This document shows, piece after piece, positions 1 through 10,365 of a stretch of 64,000 nt of DNA. The stretch's first letter is position 1, and every line of letters begins with the position of its first letter. Below the pieces are notes generated by a model. The model saw nothing but the letters and a program-made list of their open reading frames with translations, was not told the DNA's origin and did not search any database. The stretch lies in NCBI GenBank assembly GCA_022497155.1, contig MU385720.1, positions 744,001 to 808,000 on the forward strand. Direction: 5' to 3'. Position numbers and translations under genes: made by a program. The DNA is from Whalleya microplaca (taxonomy: Eukaryota > Ascomycota > Sordariomycetes > Xylariales > Xylariaceae).

Positions 1-1852
1 GTTGTATGTAATATCTACCTACCTCACCCGCGACTATTGCAGTCTCACACCTGGCTGCGTTGCAAGGGCCTGATTAGTACGAAAGAGATCTCAGAAAGCA
101 ACTTCACGACGAAGACATTCAAAATATACTCAGACACCAAGAGAATTCTGCATCCTGGAAATAGTTTCAATTGTGTTTCAATTATCGCAACTAGTTATTG
201 TCCAGTGGGCCACGAAAGAGGCCAGGTGCAAGCAAATGTCAGAGGAAGGTGTATGAATTAAGAATCATGGCCATGGATGGAAATATCAAAAATCGTGATA
301 TCATGAGAGAAAGAGCTAAAGGTTACGAATGGGATAGCTTAAGAGAATTCAGTCTCAGAGTGCGAGGTTCTGTTGAGAGCTCCTGGGATTCTATAGGTCA
401 CTGATCCGAATACTATCATTGGATTGATTGACAATTTCTGACCTGTGCAAAAGAGTACTCCAGACTTAAGTGAATGCAACAACATTACATACTTGAGGAG
501 GGCATTTCTCCAAATGGCCTTTCTGTGAACGGCAGAGTAGGTATGAGAAGGATCGAGAGGGATAGGTGAGAGTCGCGCCCCTAGTCGATTGCGCGCTTCA
601 ATGACTTTCAAACCCGGCGATCAATTGCACCTCCAAGACAAGACACTTTCGAGGAAGAGAAGGCGTCAAGACTCTAGATTATAACCATCACCAATTATGC
701 TCTTATGTCAAGTTCGAGTCGTCATGCGCGGCGAGGTGATTTTACACGGGCGCTTCTTCCTCTGGATTCTAGCCGTGGAGGTTAAAGGGGAGAATGCCGT
801 AACTAGTATGTTGCGTGTGTTCGGCCCGCGGATGAGCGATGTAGAGCGCATGCATAAGCATTGCGATGAGTTCAATAATTTCAGAGGATCATCCTTCTCT
901 TCCTCCGTGGCAATGGTAGCACTTGTATGAGTATAACTTCAGTAAGTCTTTTCGAGTTCTCGGATAGAGATGTCAATGCGATAGCCTACCACAGTAGGAA
1001 CTCTAACAAACTGGGGGCGTCCCATTTTGTTAAATGTTCCAGGGCCGACAGAGATTAGTGCTCAGGAGCGAGGTGCAAGTGTTCACAATGTTCTGGGAGC
1101 GTGCTGGGGGTAAGATGCAACTCCCTATTCCCAAATATGGTAGATACATGTACTCTCATGATTAGAAGAACCTACCTATCAGTCCTGCTCCTACCTGGTT
1201 AATATGAGTAAGTAACCCTTATTACCATCACCCACCCTATGTTCTACCAAGGATAGAAGTAGCTTGATGGTGGCCCTGCCAGATGCATATCGAGTAACTT
1301 CACTTTCCGATTTCCACGTATTCAAACCTCATATACAGATAGAGAAGCCATTGCGAGCGACATGTAGACAGGCAGTATGTAGTTGCCCAAGAAAGGAGCT
1401 TAGATGACGTAATCGTACACTTGATAGTAGTTGGCATGTAGTAATCGTGTTTGGTACCTGATGGATGACATAAACTACCCTCCTTAGAGCGAGCGCATGT
1501 GGAAATTGGCCCCAACCCAAGGTCATGTTGAGCTAGAGAGCGCTGTGGTAGTCCACCATCAGTCATTGCTTCTCGAAATCTTTGAGCTTCGCCATGTGTT
1601 ATACAACCTCGTATCAATTAACCCGAGATTCAAGATTCCTCAATCAGCCTTGGTTCTCGTACTTTGGATATTCTGTTGCCCTTATTTAGTCGCAGGTACA
1701 CTAATATTGCTTTCCCTCCTGAACCTAGGAACCCCGCCTTCAACATCCAAGTAATCTGACAGCCTTCTAGTCATTTTTCTTGCTATTCCACCTTAATCAC
1801 ACTCGCTATATTGCTTCAGACTGTCATTATATTAGCCATCGGAGACTTTACA
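1..1852. other. Gene-free left edge
   Basis: I see no supportable gene here. The open frames are short (under about 105 codons), lack recognisable domains and have no convincing splice partners. The last few hundred bases must include the promoter of the repeat-protein gene whose ATG is at 1853. Confidence 0.5.
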
Positions 1853-3408
1853 ATGTCACTGACAGAAGGCAAAAAACCTAGCTTTCATCAAAGCATGGGA
1901 ACTGAATCTTCTGTCATCCAGAGCAGTCTGCCTTTACTTGCTTCTGAGAGGCCTAGTCCATCGCTTGAATCCGCCTCCAGCAGCTCGTCACTCATCTATG
2001 TCACTAGCCACAGCGATCCACCTTTACCTGAACTCCAAGACAGAAAGTTGCCTTCACCTGCGGCCGACAAAAGCAATCCGCCTGTGCCTACGGATGACGA
2101 CAGCGATCTATCTTTACCGGAAATTGGAAACAGAAATCCACCCCTACCTGTAGCCGACAACAACCATCCGCCTGGACTCTTGCATCATAGCCATGATCTA
2201 CGCCCACCTGAACCCAAACACATAGATCCACCTTTGCATGCGACCGATAACAGCAATCAGCCTTTGCCTGAGGCCAACAAGAGCAGCTCACATAGGCTTA
2301 TCAGTTACAAAAGCACTCCATTAGAACTTCCAAAACCCCAGGATGTTCTTAAACATGAGTTGGATAGTGGCAGCAGATATCATGGCCGAATGTGGGATGT
2401 AGACTTCACACTCTTGTAAGCGGAATTGGGCGTGATAGGTTATCCTTTCTTATAATCTACAAGAACCTCTCCTTCAAAGGGTGTCCAAGAATGAGCAATT
2501 CCTAACAGCGCCCTGGAGCTCTCCGTTTCTGCTCGAGATATTTATATGGGGAGATTGCTGACTCCTAGTCTTACAGCGGTCTCGAAACAAATTTCCAGCA
2601 CAAGTATCACGAGTCAAGTAATATCCAATCATTGGATACGCTATTTCAAGTAGCTGGGCTCCAGCCCCCTTCAGAGGACGCATGGCGATTGCGAAATTTT
2701 ACATACCAGGGTACAGAAAACGCCGCGTATATCTCTAAATCAGCACCTGGGTCCGGATCAACTGTTGTCCACTTGATGAACATCCCTAATACCATGGCGG
2801 CACTAGGGTGCATGGGTCCAGAAATGATACTCGTGAGTAACACCCACAGTCATTTATTACCGGTTGTCATCTTTCAGGAGCAATGGCTCCCTGGTGGGAT
2901 ATATTCAGCGGCCAACCCAGGAGCTTCTGACCCCCTATACCTCCCCAAACTATCTATAACGAATTGATACTAACTCCTGATGCTGTAGTCTAATTACGTA
3001 AGAGCGGGCGGTATCCCCGCTACATTGAGATATATCGCCTGTACCGAAAAGCTCATAGATGACAAGACCTACAGAGCTGTTGAGAAAACATTCTATCACT
3101 TGGGAGTAGCATGCTGCTTTGCTACTGGTGGCATGATCCGGGTTGCAAACCCTCAGACCAGAGGGAGAAGAAAAAAGTTTTGGGAAGCCCGTATGGACGC
3201 CAATAAGCCTTTGCCCATAGTGGTCGAAGCTCCAATCTTTCAAAATTTCATGGAGGACAACACTTTTGCGGGAATGGTCCAGATGATGCTATGTCTATAC
3301 GGGAGAGACCTCCGTGCTGAAATGATCGATATGTGTTACGCCAAAACGGTTTGGAATCCGCATCACCCGGGCCGACCAGACATATACATGATGATTAAGC
3401 TTTGTTGA
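1853..3408 (+). CDS. Unrecognised protein with nine decapeptide repeats (three exons)
   Basis: I do not recognise this protein. My model joins 1853-2415, 2577-2832 and 2989-3408, giving 412 aa. Intron 1 (161 bp) has donor GTAAGC, a CTGAC branch-like site and acceptor TTACAG. Intron 2 (156 bp) has donor GTGAGT, a perfect TACTAAC branch and acceptor TGTAG. Frame is kept across both. The first in-frame ATG is 1853; the frame is open upstream only from a TTG at 1811. Residues about 20-50 are Ser-rich. Residues 55-144 are nine exact-length 10-aa repeats. The rest (about 200 aa) looks globular, with a GSGSTVVHLMNIPNT stretch, a basic RGRRKKFW patch and a Cys-containing C-terminus. There is no signal peptide or membrane helix. 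The neighbour at 3.7 kb is convergent. The splice signals and the kept frame argue that it is real, but expression and function are unknown. Confidence 0.55.
2015..2284 (+). repeat. Nine 30-bp coding repeats (decapeptide array)
   Basis: Nine consecutive 10-residue units without any length variation: DPPLPELQDR, KLPSPAADKS, NPPVPTDDDS, DLSLPEIGNR, NPPLPVADNN, HPPGLLHHSH, DLRPPEPKHI, DPPLHATDNS and NQPLPEANKS. The consensus is [DN]-x-P-L-P-x-x-D-x-S. At DNA level the units are diverged 30-mers around the theme 'atccacctttacctgaa'. Strict periodicity with diverged sequence suggests an old array under length constraint. Confidence 0.85.
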
Positions 3409-3719
3409 TCGAGTCGAGTGAAGGATATTGTTTGGGTATTGGTACGGTATTTGATTTTACCTGGCTGGGATATGAAGGCGCTGTGTCCTAAGGGTTTGTT
3501 GTCTTGCTGATGCTCGCAGCGTTTTGTATCATTGATTTAGATACCAAACATTAATTCTCTTAAGCGGTTCCTTAATGTATATAGAATCTAATTAACTTAA
3601 TATTAATATTAATGCAAGATGGACGGAGTGAGATGTGATATACTCGAATTGGCCTGGAAAAAAAAAACGCGTGGCTGATTTTGCAGTGTAGCACAAGGTT
3701 TTTATATTCGAACACTCCC
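3409..3719. other. Convergent intergenic spacer
   Basis: AT-rich spacer between the 3' ends of the repeat-protein gene and the metallopeptidase gene. It has a TTAATATTAATATTAA run near 3600 and a short poly-A tract at 3658. No gene is seen. Confidence 0.5.
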
Positions 3720-5872
3720 TCACGTCTTTTCCACGCTCGCAATAACTGCTGCTTCATGGACAACCAAGGCGATCCTTTTCACCCAAATATTTGCTTCTCC
3801 GATGCATCCTTGCTCCACGCTTTCCACAATACCGGGGAATACTACACCATCGTATCCATACCAGAGGCCTGGAGCAAACACACAATGCCTATACCAAGGT
3901 CTTCCAGGTAGACCTCGATGTTCTCTTAGTAGGAATGCGCGCTCTAGTCGTATATATCTTTCATTAACGTCTACGAGTTTGTTTCGACTGCGTTGTTCAT
4001 ACATTTCCAACGCCTTCCGGTCTAGCGAAGCTGCTGCCGCGGCGAAGTGCGAAATTGATATCTGAAGCGGTCCGAGATCAAGCCCGTCCGTTTCTGTGTC
4101 TCGGAGCTCTTGCAAATGTTTCCCCAAAGCCTCCGCGTAGTCCATAGCCTTGAATGGTAACAAGGACGGCCCGGCAAGTCGTACTGCAAGCACTCCCCAC
4201 AGCCGAGCCATAGCAAGGTGCTTTTTGAATCCCGGGTCACCGAACGTTTCTAGCCAGTAATAGCTATCGTAGTTAGAATGGTAGGGATATACGGCCTCAC
4301 CCTTCTTGTTGAAAACCAAGTCGAGTGATGGAATACCAAGGTGGTGAAAGAATACAGTGTAGTCACTTCCGGTACCCATACACTCCAACTTAGAGGTATT
4401 CGAAAGTGTGCAACTAGCTGCTTCATCGTTGTACCAATCGTCATATACGGATCTTGCTTCATTAATAGGCGAAGGGATGATGCGAGTCACGTCATCAAGC
4501 ACCCCAGCCAATAATGGGCTTCCTGTTGCTCCTAAGATCTTGCCGCCGTTTGTGGACTCGTCAACATTTATATCTGCACCGGTGTTAATACACGAACTGA
4601 AAAACCTTTCAATATGCTCACGAACAAGCCACACAATTCTTACTCAGCTCCTCAGCGAACTGCTCTCCATACTCTGTCGAGCCTACCAGACCATACTCTT
4701 CATTGTCCCACGAAGCAAGCATTCTTAGTCTCTCGTTAGCAGGGAATTTGAGTATCTCGTTCTAGCCAAACTTACACTTTCCTAAAAGGTTTCCAGCCGC
4801 TTCTCAGGAGTTTTCCGAACCCGCGAGCGACTTCATTTATAGCCGCACTGCCGCTCACGGGGTCCACGGCGCCACAGGACCACGAATCGTGATGGCTGCC
4901 CAGGAAGACCGTCTCCTCCACCCTGCCGGGGATCTCACCCACGACATTGTAGATCGGCGAGTAGCGATACGTGCTCTCGCAGTGCAGCGTCACTTTCGCC
5001 CTCGACGGGCCCGTGCAGTACTCCACGCCCGCCAACGCCCCGCGCCAGTCCTCCCCAAGCTCTTGCGGCGCAAGCCCGGACCCATTCAGCGCCCGCAGCA
5101 ACGGCGTCGCGTCCGCGAACGAAATCGGCAACGACGGGATGACCGGGATCGCGTGTCTCGGATCCCGCCTCTCGGTATTCCCGCCCGGCAGACTGGCGTA
5201 CCCGGGCGTCGTGGGGTCGCCGACGGACACGGAGAAGAAATCCACGCTCCCGCGCTGCACGGCGCTCGGGTGGCGCGCGGGGCCCTCGGGATATGCCGCG
5301 TACCCGTTCTCGGCAGTGTACTCGCCGTCCTCCTGCGGGTCGCTGTACAGGATCACGCCCGCGGCGCCGGCCTGCTGCGCCGCGCGCACCTTCAGGCCGC
5401 GGAACACCTTGCCGTACTTGCAGAGCACGATGCGCCCGCGGACGGGGACGTCGTGGGTCGCGAGGAGCGCAAAGTCGGACACCGTGCCGAAGTTCGCGTA
5501 CACGAGCTCCGCGTGCGCAGTGCCGTTGGCACCGAAGCCGTGGAAGGCGGGTAGTCCGTTCGAGGGCGCTGAGGTCGGGTCAAGAGTCACTTCATCCTCG
5601 GTGAGGCTGGCCTTGAAGGCTATGGTGTTGCTGCCGTCTTCCGCGTGCAGTTTGAGCGATGTTTCCACGGGGAAGTTCTGCAGCACGTCGTACTGGACCA
5701 GGTCGGTCTCGATGCCGTATGATCTCCAGAGGTCGCGGATCCGCTCGGCGTGTGCGAGGTCGCCGGCTAGGTGCGGTCCGCTGCTGTATAGCTTGGACCA
5801 ATGACGCAGTTTGTCGATGCTGGGGGTTCGCAGCATCAGCTGCTCTGCGTCGTCTTGGCTTAATGTACGCAT
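3720..5872 (-). CDS. M28 glutamate-carboxypeptidase-like metallopeptidase (PSMA/transferrin-receptor family)
   Basis: This is a zinc peptidase of the glutamate carboxypeptidase II family, expected to remove C-terminal acidic residues from peptides. The model is complement(3720-4573, 4626-4723, 4776-5872), 682 aa; both introns are 52 bp and splicing restores the family text KNCVAYINVDES and FRKVMLASWD. A PA domain occupies roughly residues 90-270, followed by the peptidase domain and a C-terminal helical dimerisation region. All five expected metal or catalytic positions are visible: H327 (GSHHDSW), D337 (AVDP), E374/E375 (WDNEEYG), D403 (INVDES) and H497 (YPYHSNYDSY). Unlike mammalian GCPII there is no N-terminal membrane anchor or signal peptide, so it may be intracellular. 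The second intron has a weak donor (GTTCGT); read through, the frame hits a stop within a few codons, which could be mistaken for a frameshift. Its promoter region is shared divergently with the esterase gene. Confidence 0.85.
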
Positions 5873-6881
5873 CTTGGGATGCTAGGGGTACTATTGCGAC
5901 TTTCGGATCACTTCATGGAGAACCGACGTAACACCGGCATCCGTGTGCCGCTCTGGTTGGCATAAGAATTGTATATTGATAAGCCGGCTTTCATGTGTCT
6001 TTCTATTCTCTCATTGCACATATACCTACGTATGTATAATCCATGGTGTTGTCGACTTCGTGGCTAGCTCCGCAGCGAGATCGGTAAAGATAACGATCCA
6101 CTCTTCGCCGGCGCATGCCGGATTCGACGGTGATAGCGGCCGAAGCCGACTCGTGCTAGAAACGCGACGCCGAATTGCATCGATCGGTTATTGACATTTA
6201 GCTCCCCTTTAAGTGTTGGATTGAATTCGTATAGCAACGAACTAAGCGAATTCCCCAACCTCAGCTATTTTAATACGTGAGCATTAAGGTTCGTCTTCCA
6301 ACAATATGGTGTTCAAGCTGTGCGTCATCTAAGCTATGTTGAATTATTACCATGCTGACACTCTCCTTGATCATCGGGTAGTTCTCCTGCTATTGCGGCG
6401 GCCGCGGCGGCCGTCCCAGACGTATGGTACGTAGGGTTGAAAATGCTAATTTTAATATGAATTGCGGCACAGCTCTGTTGCAGGCTAAAATGAATTTGAT
6501 GTTGGTTGCTGACAGGACAAGGTTTAAGGCGCACTTCACATGAGATATTATGATAGGTCATAAGTAACCGTGACTATTGGGCCATATCCTACAATTATTA
6601 ATGCGAGGCTGTCTTAAGAAAACATAGGAGTAAGGCTCAAAGAAGGGATGCCTTAACGTGGCTTAAAGAAACAAGGGAATAAGACTGACAATATTATTGA
6701 ACCCTGCAGATTGTAGTCTTCGGTATCCTTGGGTAATGATGATATAAAAGTTAAATATCTCATCAACCTGAAGTTTCTGAGGAGGGATGCCTAGCTGTAC
6801 AACCACCTATACGCTAACGCTCTCCTTAATCCGATTGGCGCACTATTCCGCGTACCTCGTCTAGCAGGCAACTTCATAGCC
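5873..6881. promoter_or_regulatory. Divergent promoter region, peptidase/esterase
   Basis: About 1.0 kb between two divergent ATGs (5872 minus, 6882 plus), so it must carry both promoters. I see a GCGGCGGCCGCGGCGGCCG-like GC patch at 6394-6413 inside otherwise AT-rich DNA, and no ORF worth calling. Individual binding sites cannot be assigned. Confidence 0.5.
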
Positions 6882-8648
6882 ATGCGGATATCTCTTGGAC
6901 TACATCTGGCAAGCTGGGTTGCCTATGTCTCCTCTCTGCCAACTATCCAGAACTCGCCGGTCGTCCACCTGAAGAACGGAACCTACGAGGGCAAGCACAT
7001 CGCCTCATACAACCAAGATGCATTCCTCAGCGTCCCCTTCGCTCAGCCGCCCGTCGGCGACCTACGCCTGCGCGCCTCCCAACCCCTCAACACCACATGG
7101 GCCGGGACGCGCAACGCGACGGAGTACGGGCCCGCGTGCATCGGGTACGGGGAGGACACCGCCATCGGCGGCAGCGGGTACGTGAGAGAGGACTGCCTGA
7201 CGCTCAACGTGGTGCGGCCATCCCCAGCAACGGGCTACGAGACACGAGGAGGGGAGGGCTTACCGATCCTGGTCTGGATCTACGGCGGCGGCTTCGTCGA
7301 GGGCGCGGCCCGCGACCCGCGGTACAACCTCTCGTTCATCGTCGACCAGTCCGTGCAGATGGGCAAGCCGATTATCGGGGTGAGCATCAACTACCGTCTG
7401 CACGGCTGGGGCTGGCTGTGGTCGCGCGAGGTCGTGGAGGCGGGCGTTGCGAATCTGGGGCTGAGAGATCAGAGGCTTGCGCTGCAGTGGATCCGGGAGA
7501 ACATCGCTGCGTTCGGGGGCGATCCGGATAAGGTGACGATTTATGGGGAGAGCGCTGGTGGTATATCGGTGGGCCTCCATTTGTTGGCGTATAATGGTAG
7601 AGATGATGGCTTGTTCAGGTCCGCTGTTGCGTCTAGTGGTCCCCCGACGGGGGTCGGGTTGTTGAACCCGACCATCGATACCGCGGAAGAGCTCTGGGCC
7701 AATATCACCCGCGACACGGGCTGTGCCGAGGCAGCGGATAGACTGGACTGCCTACGGGGGCTGAGCACCGAGCAATTGAACGCAACACTGGCGCCGATCC
7801 CCGGCGAGGATTACTACAAGCTCTACTTCGGCCCCCTCACCGACGGCGACATCGTCGCGCGCGGTGCCACGGAGCAGCTCCTGGACGGCTCCTACGTCAA
7901 GGTCCCGTATATTCTGGGCGAGTGCTCCGACGACGGGACCGATTTCACGCCGCTCGGACTCAACACGGAGGCAGACTTCTCGCAATACATCTCCGCCTTC
8001 GGCTTCGACAATGCGACGCTGGAGGATCTGTTTCGACTGTACTCGGATACGCCGCAAGCCTCCGCAGAGTACATCCCCGTCTCCGCGCCCTACAACTTTA
8101 ACGAGACGATAGGGCTCCAGTTCAAGCGCACCGCGACTCTGCTTGGGGACCTCTTCTTCAAGGCCCCGCGAAGACTCGCATCCCAAGTCTGGACAGCGCA
8201 GAACTCCGCGGACAACCGCACGCAGGCCCCGCTGTACAGCTTCCGCTTCAACGCGATCCCGAACGGCGTGCCGGACTACCTCGCCGCGACACATTGGACG
8301 GACGTGCCCTTCGTCTTCCACGACATCGCGGGTGACGGGTTCCCCGGCACGGGCTCGCCGCCGTACTTCAGCGACCCGCCGTTCGAGGACAGACCGCAGA
8401 GCTTCGCCGACCTGTCGACGCTGATGAGCCGGATGTGGGTCAGCTTCGTGGCGGACGGCGACCCGAACTTCGAGGACGCGGCGGTGGCGTGGCCACCGTA
8501 TACGGTAGATAAACCTGCGGCGTTAGTGTTTGATGCGAATGTGACGAGCTATGTCGAGGTGGATACGTATCGAGACGGGCAACTTGGGTATTTGGTGGAT
8601 AGATATACTGAAGGGGGTGGTGTTTGGGGAGTGCATGATACGTCGTGA
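6882..8648 (+). CDS. Secreted type-B carboxylesterase/lipase
   Basis: Alpha/beta-hydrolase of the fungal carboxylesterase type-B family; it hydrolyses carboxylic esters, but the substrate is not predictable. It is a single exon of 588 aa. The first 20 residues form a cleavable signal peptide ending around YVSSLP, and many N-x-S/T sites fit secretion. Motifs in order: SVPFAQPPVGDLR near 50, EDCLTLNV at 103-110, the oxyanion-hole WIYGGGF at 133-139, the nucleophile elbow GESAGG with Ser224, the acid loop SDDGTDF with Asp351 where many relatives have Glu (DEGT), and the histidine loop THWTDVPFVF with His471. A complete Ser-Asp-His triad is therefore possible. The start ATG is the first in frame and directly precedes the signal peptide. 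It is convergent with GPI19 downstream. Confidence 0.9.
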   Translation: MRISLGLHLASWVAYVSSLPTIQNSPVVHLKNGTYEGKHIASYNQDAFLSVPFAQPPVGDLRLRASQPLNTTWAGTRNATEYGPACIGYGEDTAIGGSGYVREDCLTLNVVRPSPATGYETRGGEGLPILVWIYGGGFVEGAARDPRYNLSFIVDQSVQMGKPIIGVSINYRLHGWGWLWSREVVEAGVANLGLRDQRLALQWIRENIAAFGGDPDKVTIYGESAGGISVGLHLLAYNGRDDGLFRSAVASSGPPTGVGLLNPTIDTAEELWANITRDTGCAEAADRLDCLRGLSTEQLNATLAPIPGEDYYKLYFGPLTDGDIVARGATEQLLDGSYVKVPYILGECSDDGTDFTPLGLNTEADFSQYISAFGFDNATLEDLFRLYSDTPQASAEYIPVSAPYNFNETIGLQFKRTATLLGDLFFKAPRRLASQVWTAQNSADNRTQAPLYSFRFNAIPNGVPDYLAATHWTDVPFVFHDIAGDGFPGTGSPPYFSDPPFEDRPQSFADLSTLMSRMWVSFVADGDPNFEDAAVAWPPYTVDKPAALVFDANVTSYVEVDTYRDGQLGYLVDRYTEGGGVWGVHDTS

Positions 8649-9107
8649 GCGTATAGGGCGTTGGTTACCGATGTTAGGGGATCTGGCGAAGTCTAGCTGA
8701 CTTGATGCTTTACGACCCCTTTATGTTAATGGGGCGTATCTTGGATAATCGTTCTGATATATCCTGAATCTTCAAGTTGGATAGAACTCCTTCGAAAGCA
8801 TACTCTAATAGGTATATATATTTATAATATAATGATCTACTTATTTCCAGACGTTTCATTCTTCATATATATACTCGACTTGATCCGCAAAGTCTACCCA
8901 AGTAGTTGATATTAATGGCATTCTCATCATTCATCAGTCTAGGAGTCTTTCTCATAAAATGTCAATTGCCTTAAACAGCATATAATAAATTACTTCAGTT
9001 TCTCATGCTACTTTCATACGCTCGTGGTGATAGCCTCTGATGACAGATTCATGCGATAAAATCAATTTCACCTGTGTTAAACGCCAAACACCAATACAAT
9101 GCCAAAA
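8649..9107. other. Convergent spacer, esterase/GPI19
   Basis: AT-rich 3' region shared by two convergent genes, with a TATATATTTATAATATAATG tract at 8814-8833. No gene is seen. Confidence 0.5.
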
Positions 9108-9842
9108 TCAATGGGTATCAGGATCCATCTCATCATCCGAATCCACCAAGTCGCCGTACAGAACCTCACACACGCCCGCAAGCGGAACATCCATGACGGC
9201 ATCCGTGCCCTCATTCCAAAGATTCCTCCAATCCAGCCTCTTAGCCGTCTCCTCCGAGATCTGATTCTTGACCTCGCTGGGGCGGCGTATGCGGCCCTTA
9301 CTATCGATGGTGGCGACCTGGGCGGCACCGTCAACGATGGTCTCGAGCGAGGTCATGGGCAGGGTCAGGATCTCGGTGTTGTAGGCGGCCAGGGCGACGT
9401 AGATGTAGACAAGCAGCATGACGATGAAGGACGGGATGGCCAGCGCCCACCAGCGGTTGGGGTAGTAGTAGATGCCGAGCGCGTGCAGGAACGGCGACGG
9501 CAGGTACGACCACAGCAGGTAGACCAGGAAGGTCAGCGACGAGAACAAGTACAGCACGAAGCCGTAGTACTCGTACGTGGGCACCTTAGGCGAGGCCCGG
9601 GGCACCGGCTCGAGCTCGTCGTCTGAGGCGTCAGGCGTGGTGGGCCGTGATGGGCGGAGCAGGGAGGTCAGGGATGGAGAAGGTGGTAGTGGTGTGGGCG
9701 GTCGGCCGTAGAATGGGGGCGCGAAGTAGTTCTGGTGTAGCGGGGCGGGTGGTGGTAAGGGCTCGTCGTCGCTGGAGGATGAAGCGTTGGACTGGTTGTC
9801 TGAGAGGAAGTCCTCGTCATCGTCGTCTGAGATGAGTGACAT
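9108..9842 (-). CDS. GPI19: GPI19/PIG-P subunit of GPI-GlcNAc transferase
   Basis: Subunit of the ER membrane complex that adds GlcNAc to phosphatidylinositol, the first step of GPI-anchor synthesis. Single exon, 244 aa. Residues 1-88 are an acidic/Ser-rich and then Pro-rich cytosolic tail, longer than in yeast. The PIG-P domain starts at YEYYGFVLYLF: TM1 about 92-114, loop with LHALGIYYYPNRWWALAIPS (which matches the family signature), TM2 about 132-154. The remaining 90 residues are hydrophilic with an acidic C-terminus. The ATG at 9842 is 523 bp from the ARP4 ATG on the other strand, so the two genes probably share a bidirectional promoter. Confidence 0.88.
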   Translation of the reverse strand: MSLISDDDDEDFLSDNQSNASSSSDDEPLPPPAPLHQNYFAPPFYGRPPTPLPPSPSLTSLLRPSRPTTPDASDDELEPVPRASPKVPTYEYYGFVLYLFSSLTFLVYLLWSYLPSPFLHALGIYYYPNRWWALAIPSFIVMLLVYIYVALAAYNTEILTLPMTSLETIVDGAAQVATIDSKGRIRRPSEVKNQISEETAKRLDWRNLWNEGTDAVMDVPLAGVCEVLYGDLVDSDDEMDPDTH

Positions 9843-10365
9843 ATCGGCTTAGGATTTCTTCTCAAGTTGTTGATTCGATCATGTATCATTTGCTAAGGTA
9901 CCAATATGTGGTAGGGACAGTGAAGCATCATCATCATATCTGATTCTATAGTCGCGACGCGTAGTAGGTAGAGAGATACCGACGGGATTACGCACCTGGA
10001 ACTAAATTGAAATCGTATTATCGAGGTGTATTTCCTGATAATTACAAGACATATATGGCTCGTGAATATATGCGTTTTGCTGAGATACTTACGTAATATG
10101 TGGACCAGCTGAAGAAACATCAAGCCAGGGCAGTGACAAGATAAGCTTTCATCAGTCCCTTTCCATCAATTCGTACGGAGTACATTCTGTACAGCACAGT
10201 GCCGCTTCAGCCTCCACCACCTGCACAGCCACAGGCGCGACTGCAAGCTAGAGCTTCACTGTCAAACGCGGTCAAAATTCAGAGGTTGGTACTTCTTCGC
10301 TCTTTCTCGGTAGAGCCTCGTCGCTAGACCACCGAGTTTGTCAATTAGCCATCGCCTTCTGCAAA
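9843..10365. promoter_or_regulatory. Bidirectional promoter, GPI19/ARP4
   Basis: A 523-bp gap between divergent start codons of two housekeeping genes. It contains pyrimidine-rich sequence just before the ARP4 ATG (around 10290-10350), as is common for fungal transcription starts. No specific site is claimed. Confidence 0.5.

Noticed and set aside
2833..2877. 45-bp intron alternative in the repeat-protein gene
   Set aside because: It has the right frame but then runs into TGA at 2965; extending the same donor to 2988 uses a perfect TACTAAC branch and continues into a long frame.
4624..4723. Frameshift in the metallopeptidase
   Set aside because: A 52-bp intron with donor GTTCGT restores family sequence and frame.
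4889..5804. Long plus-strand frames (221 and 277 codons)
   Set aside because: Antisense shadows of the GC-rich peptidase exon; Arg/Pro-rich without domains.
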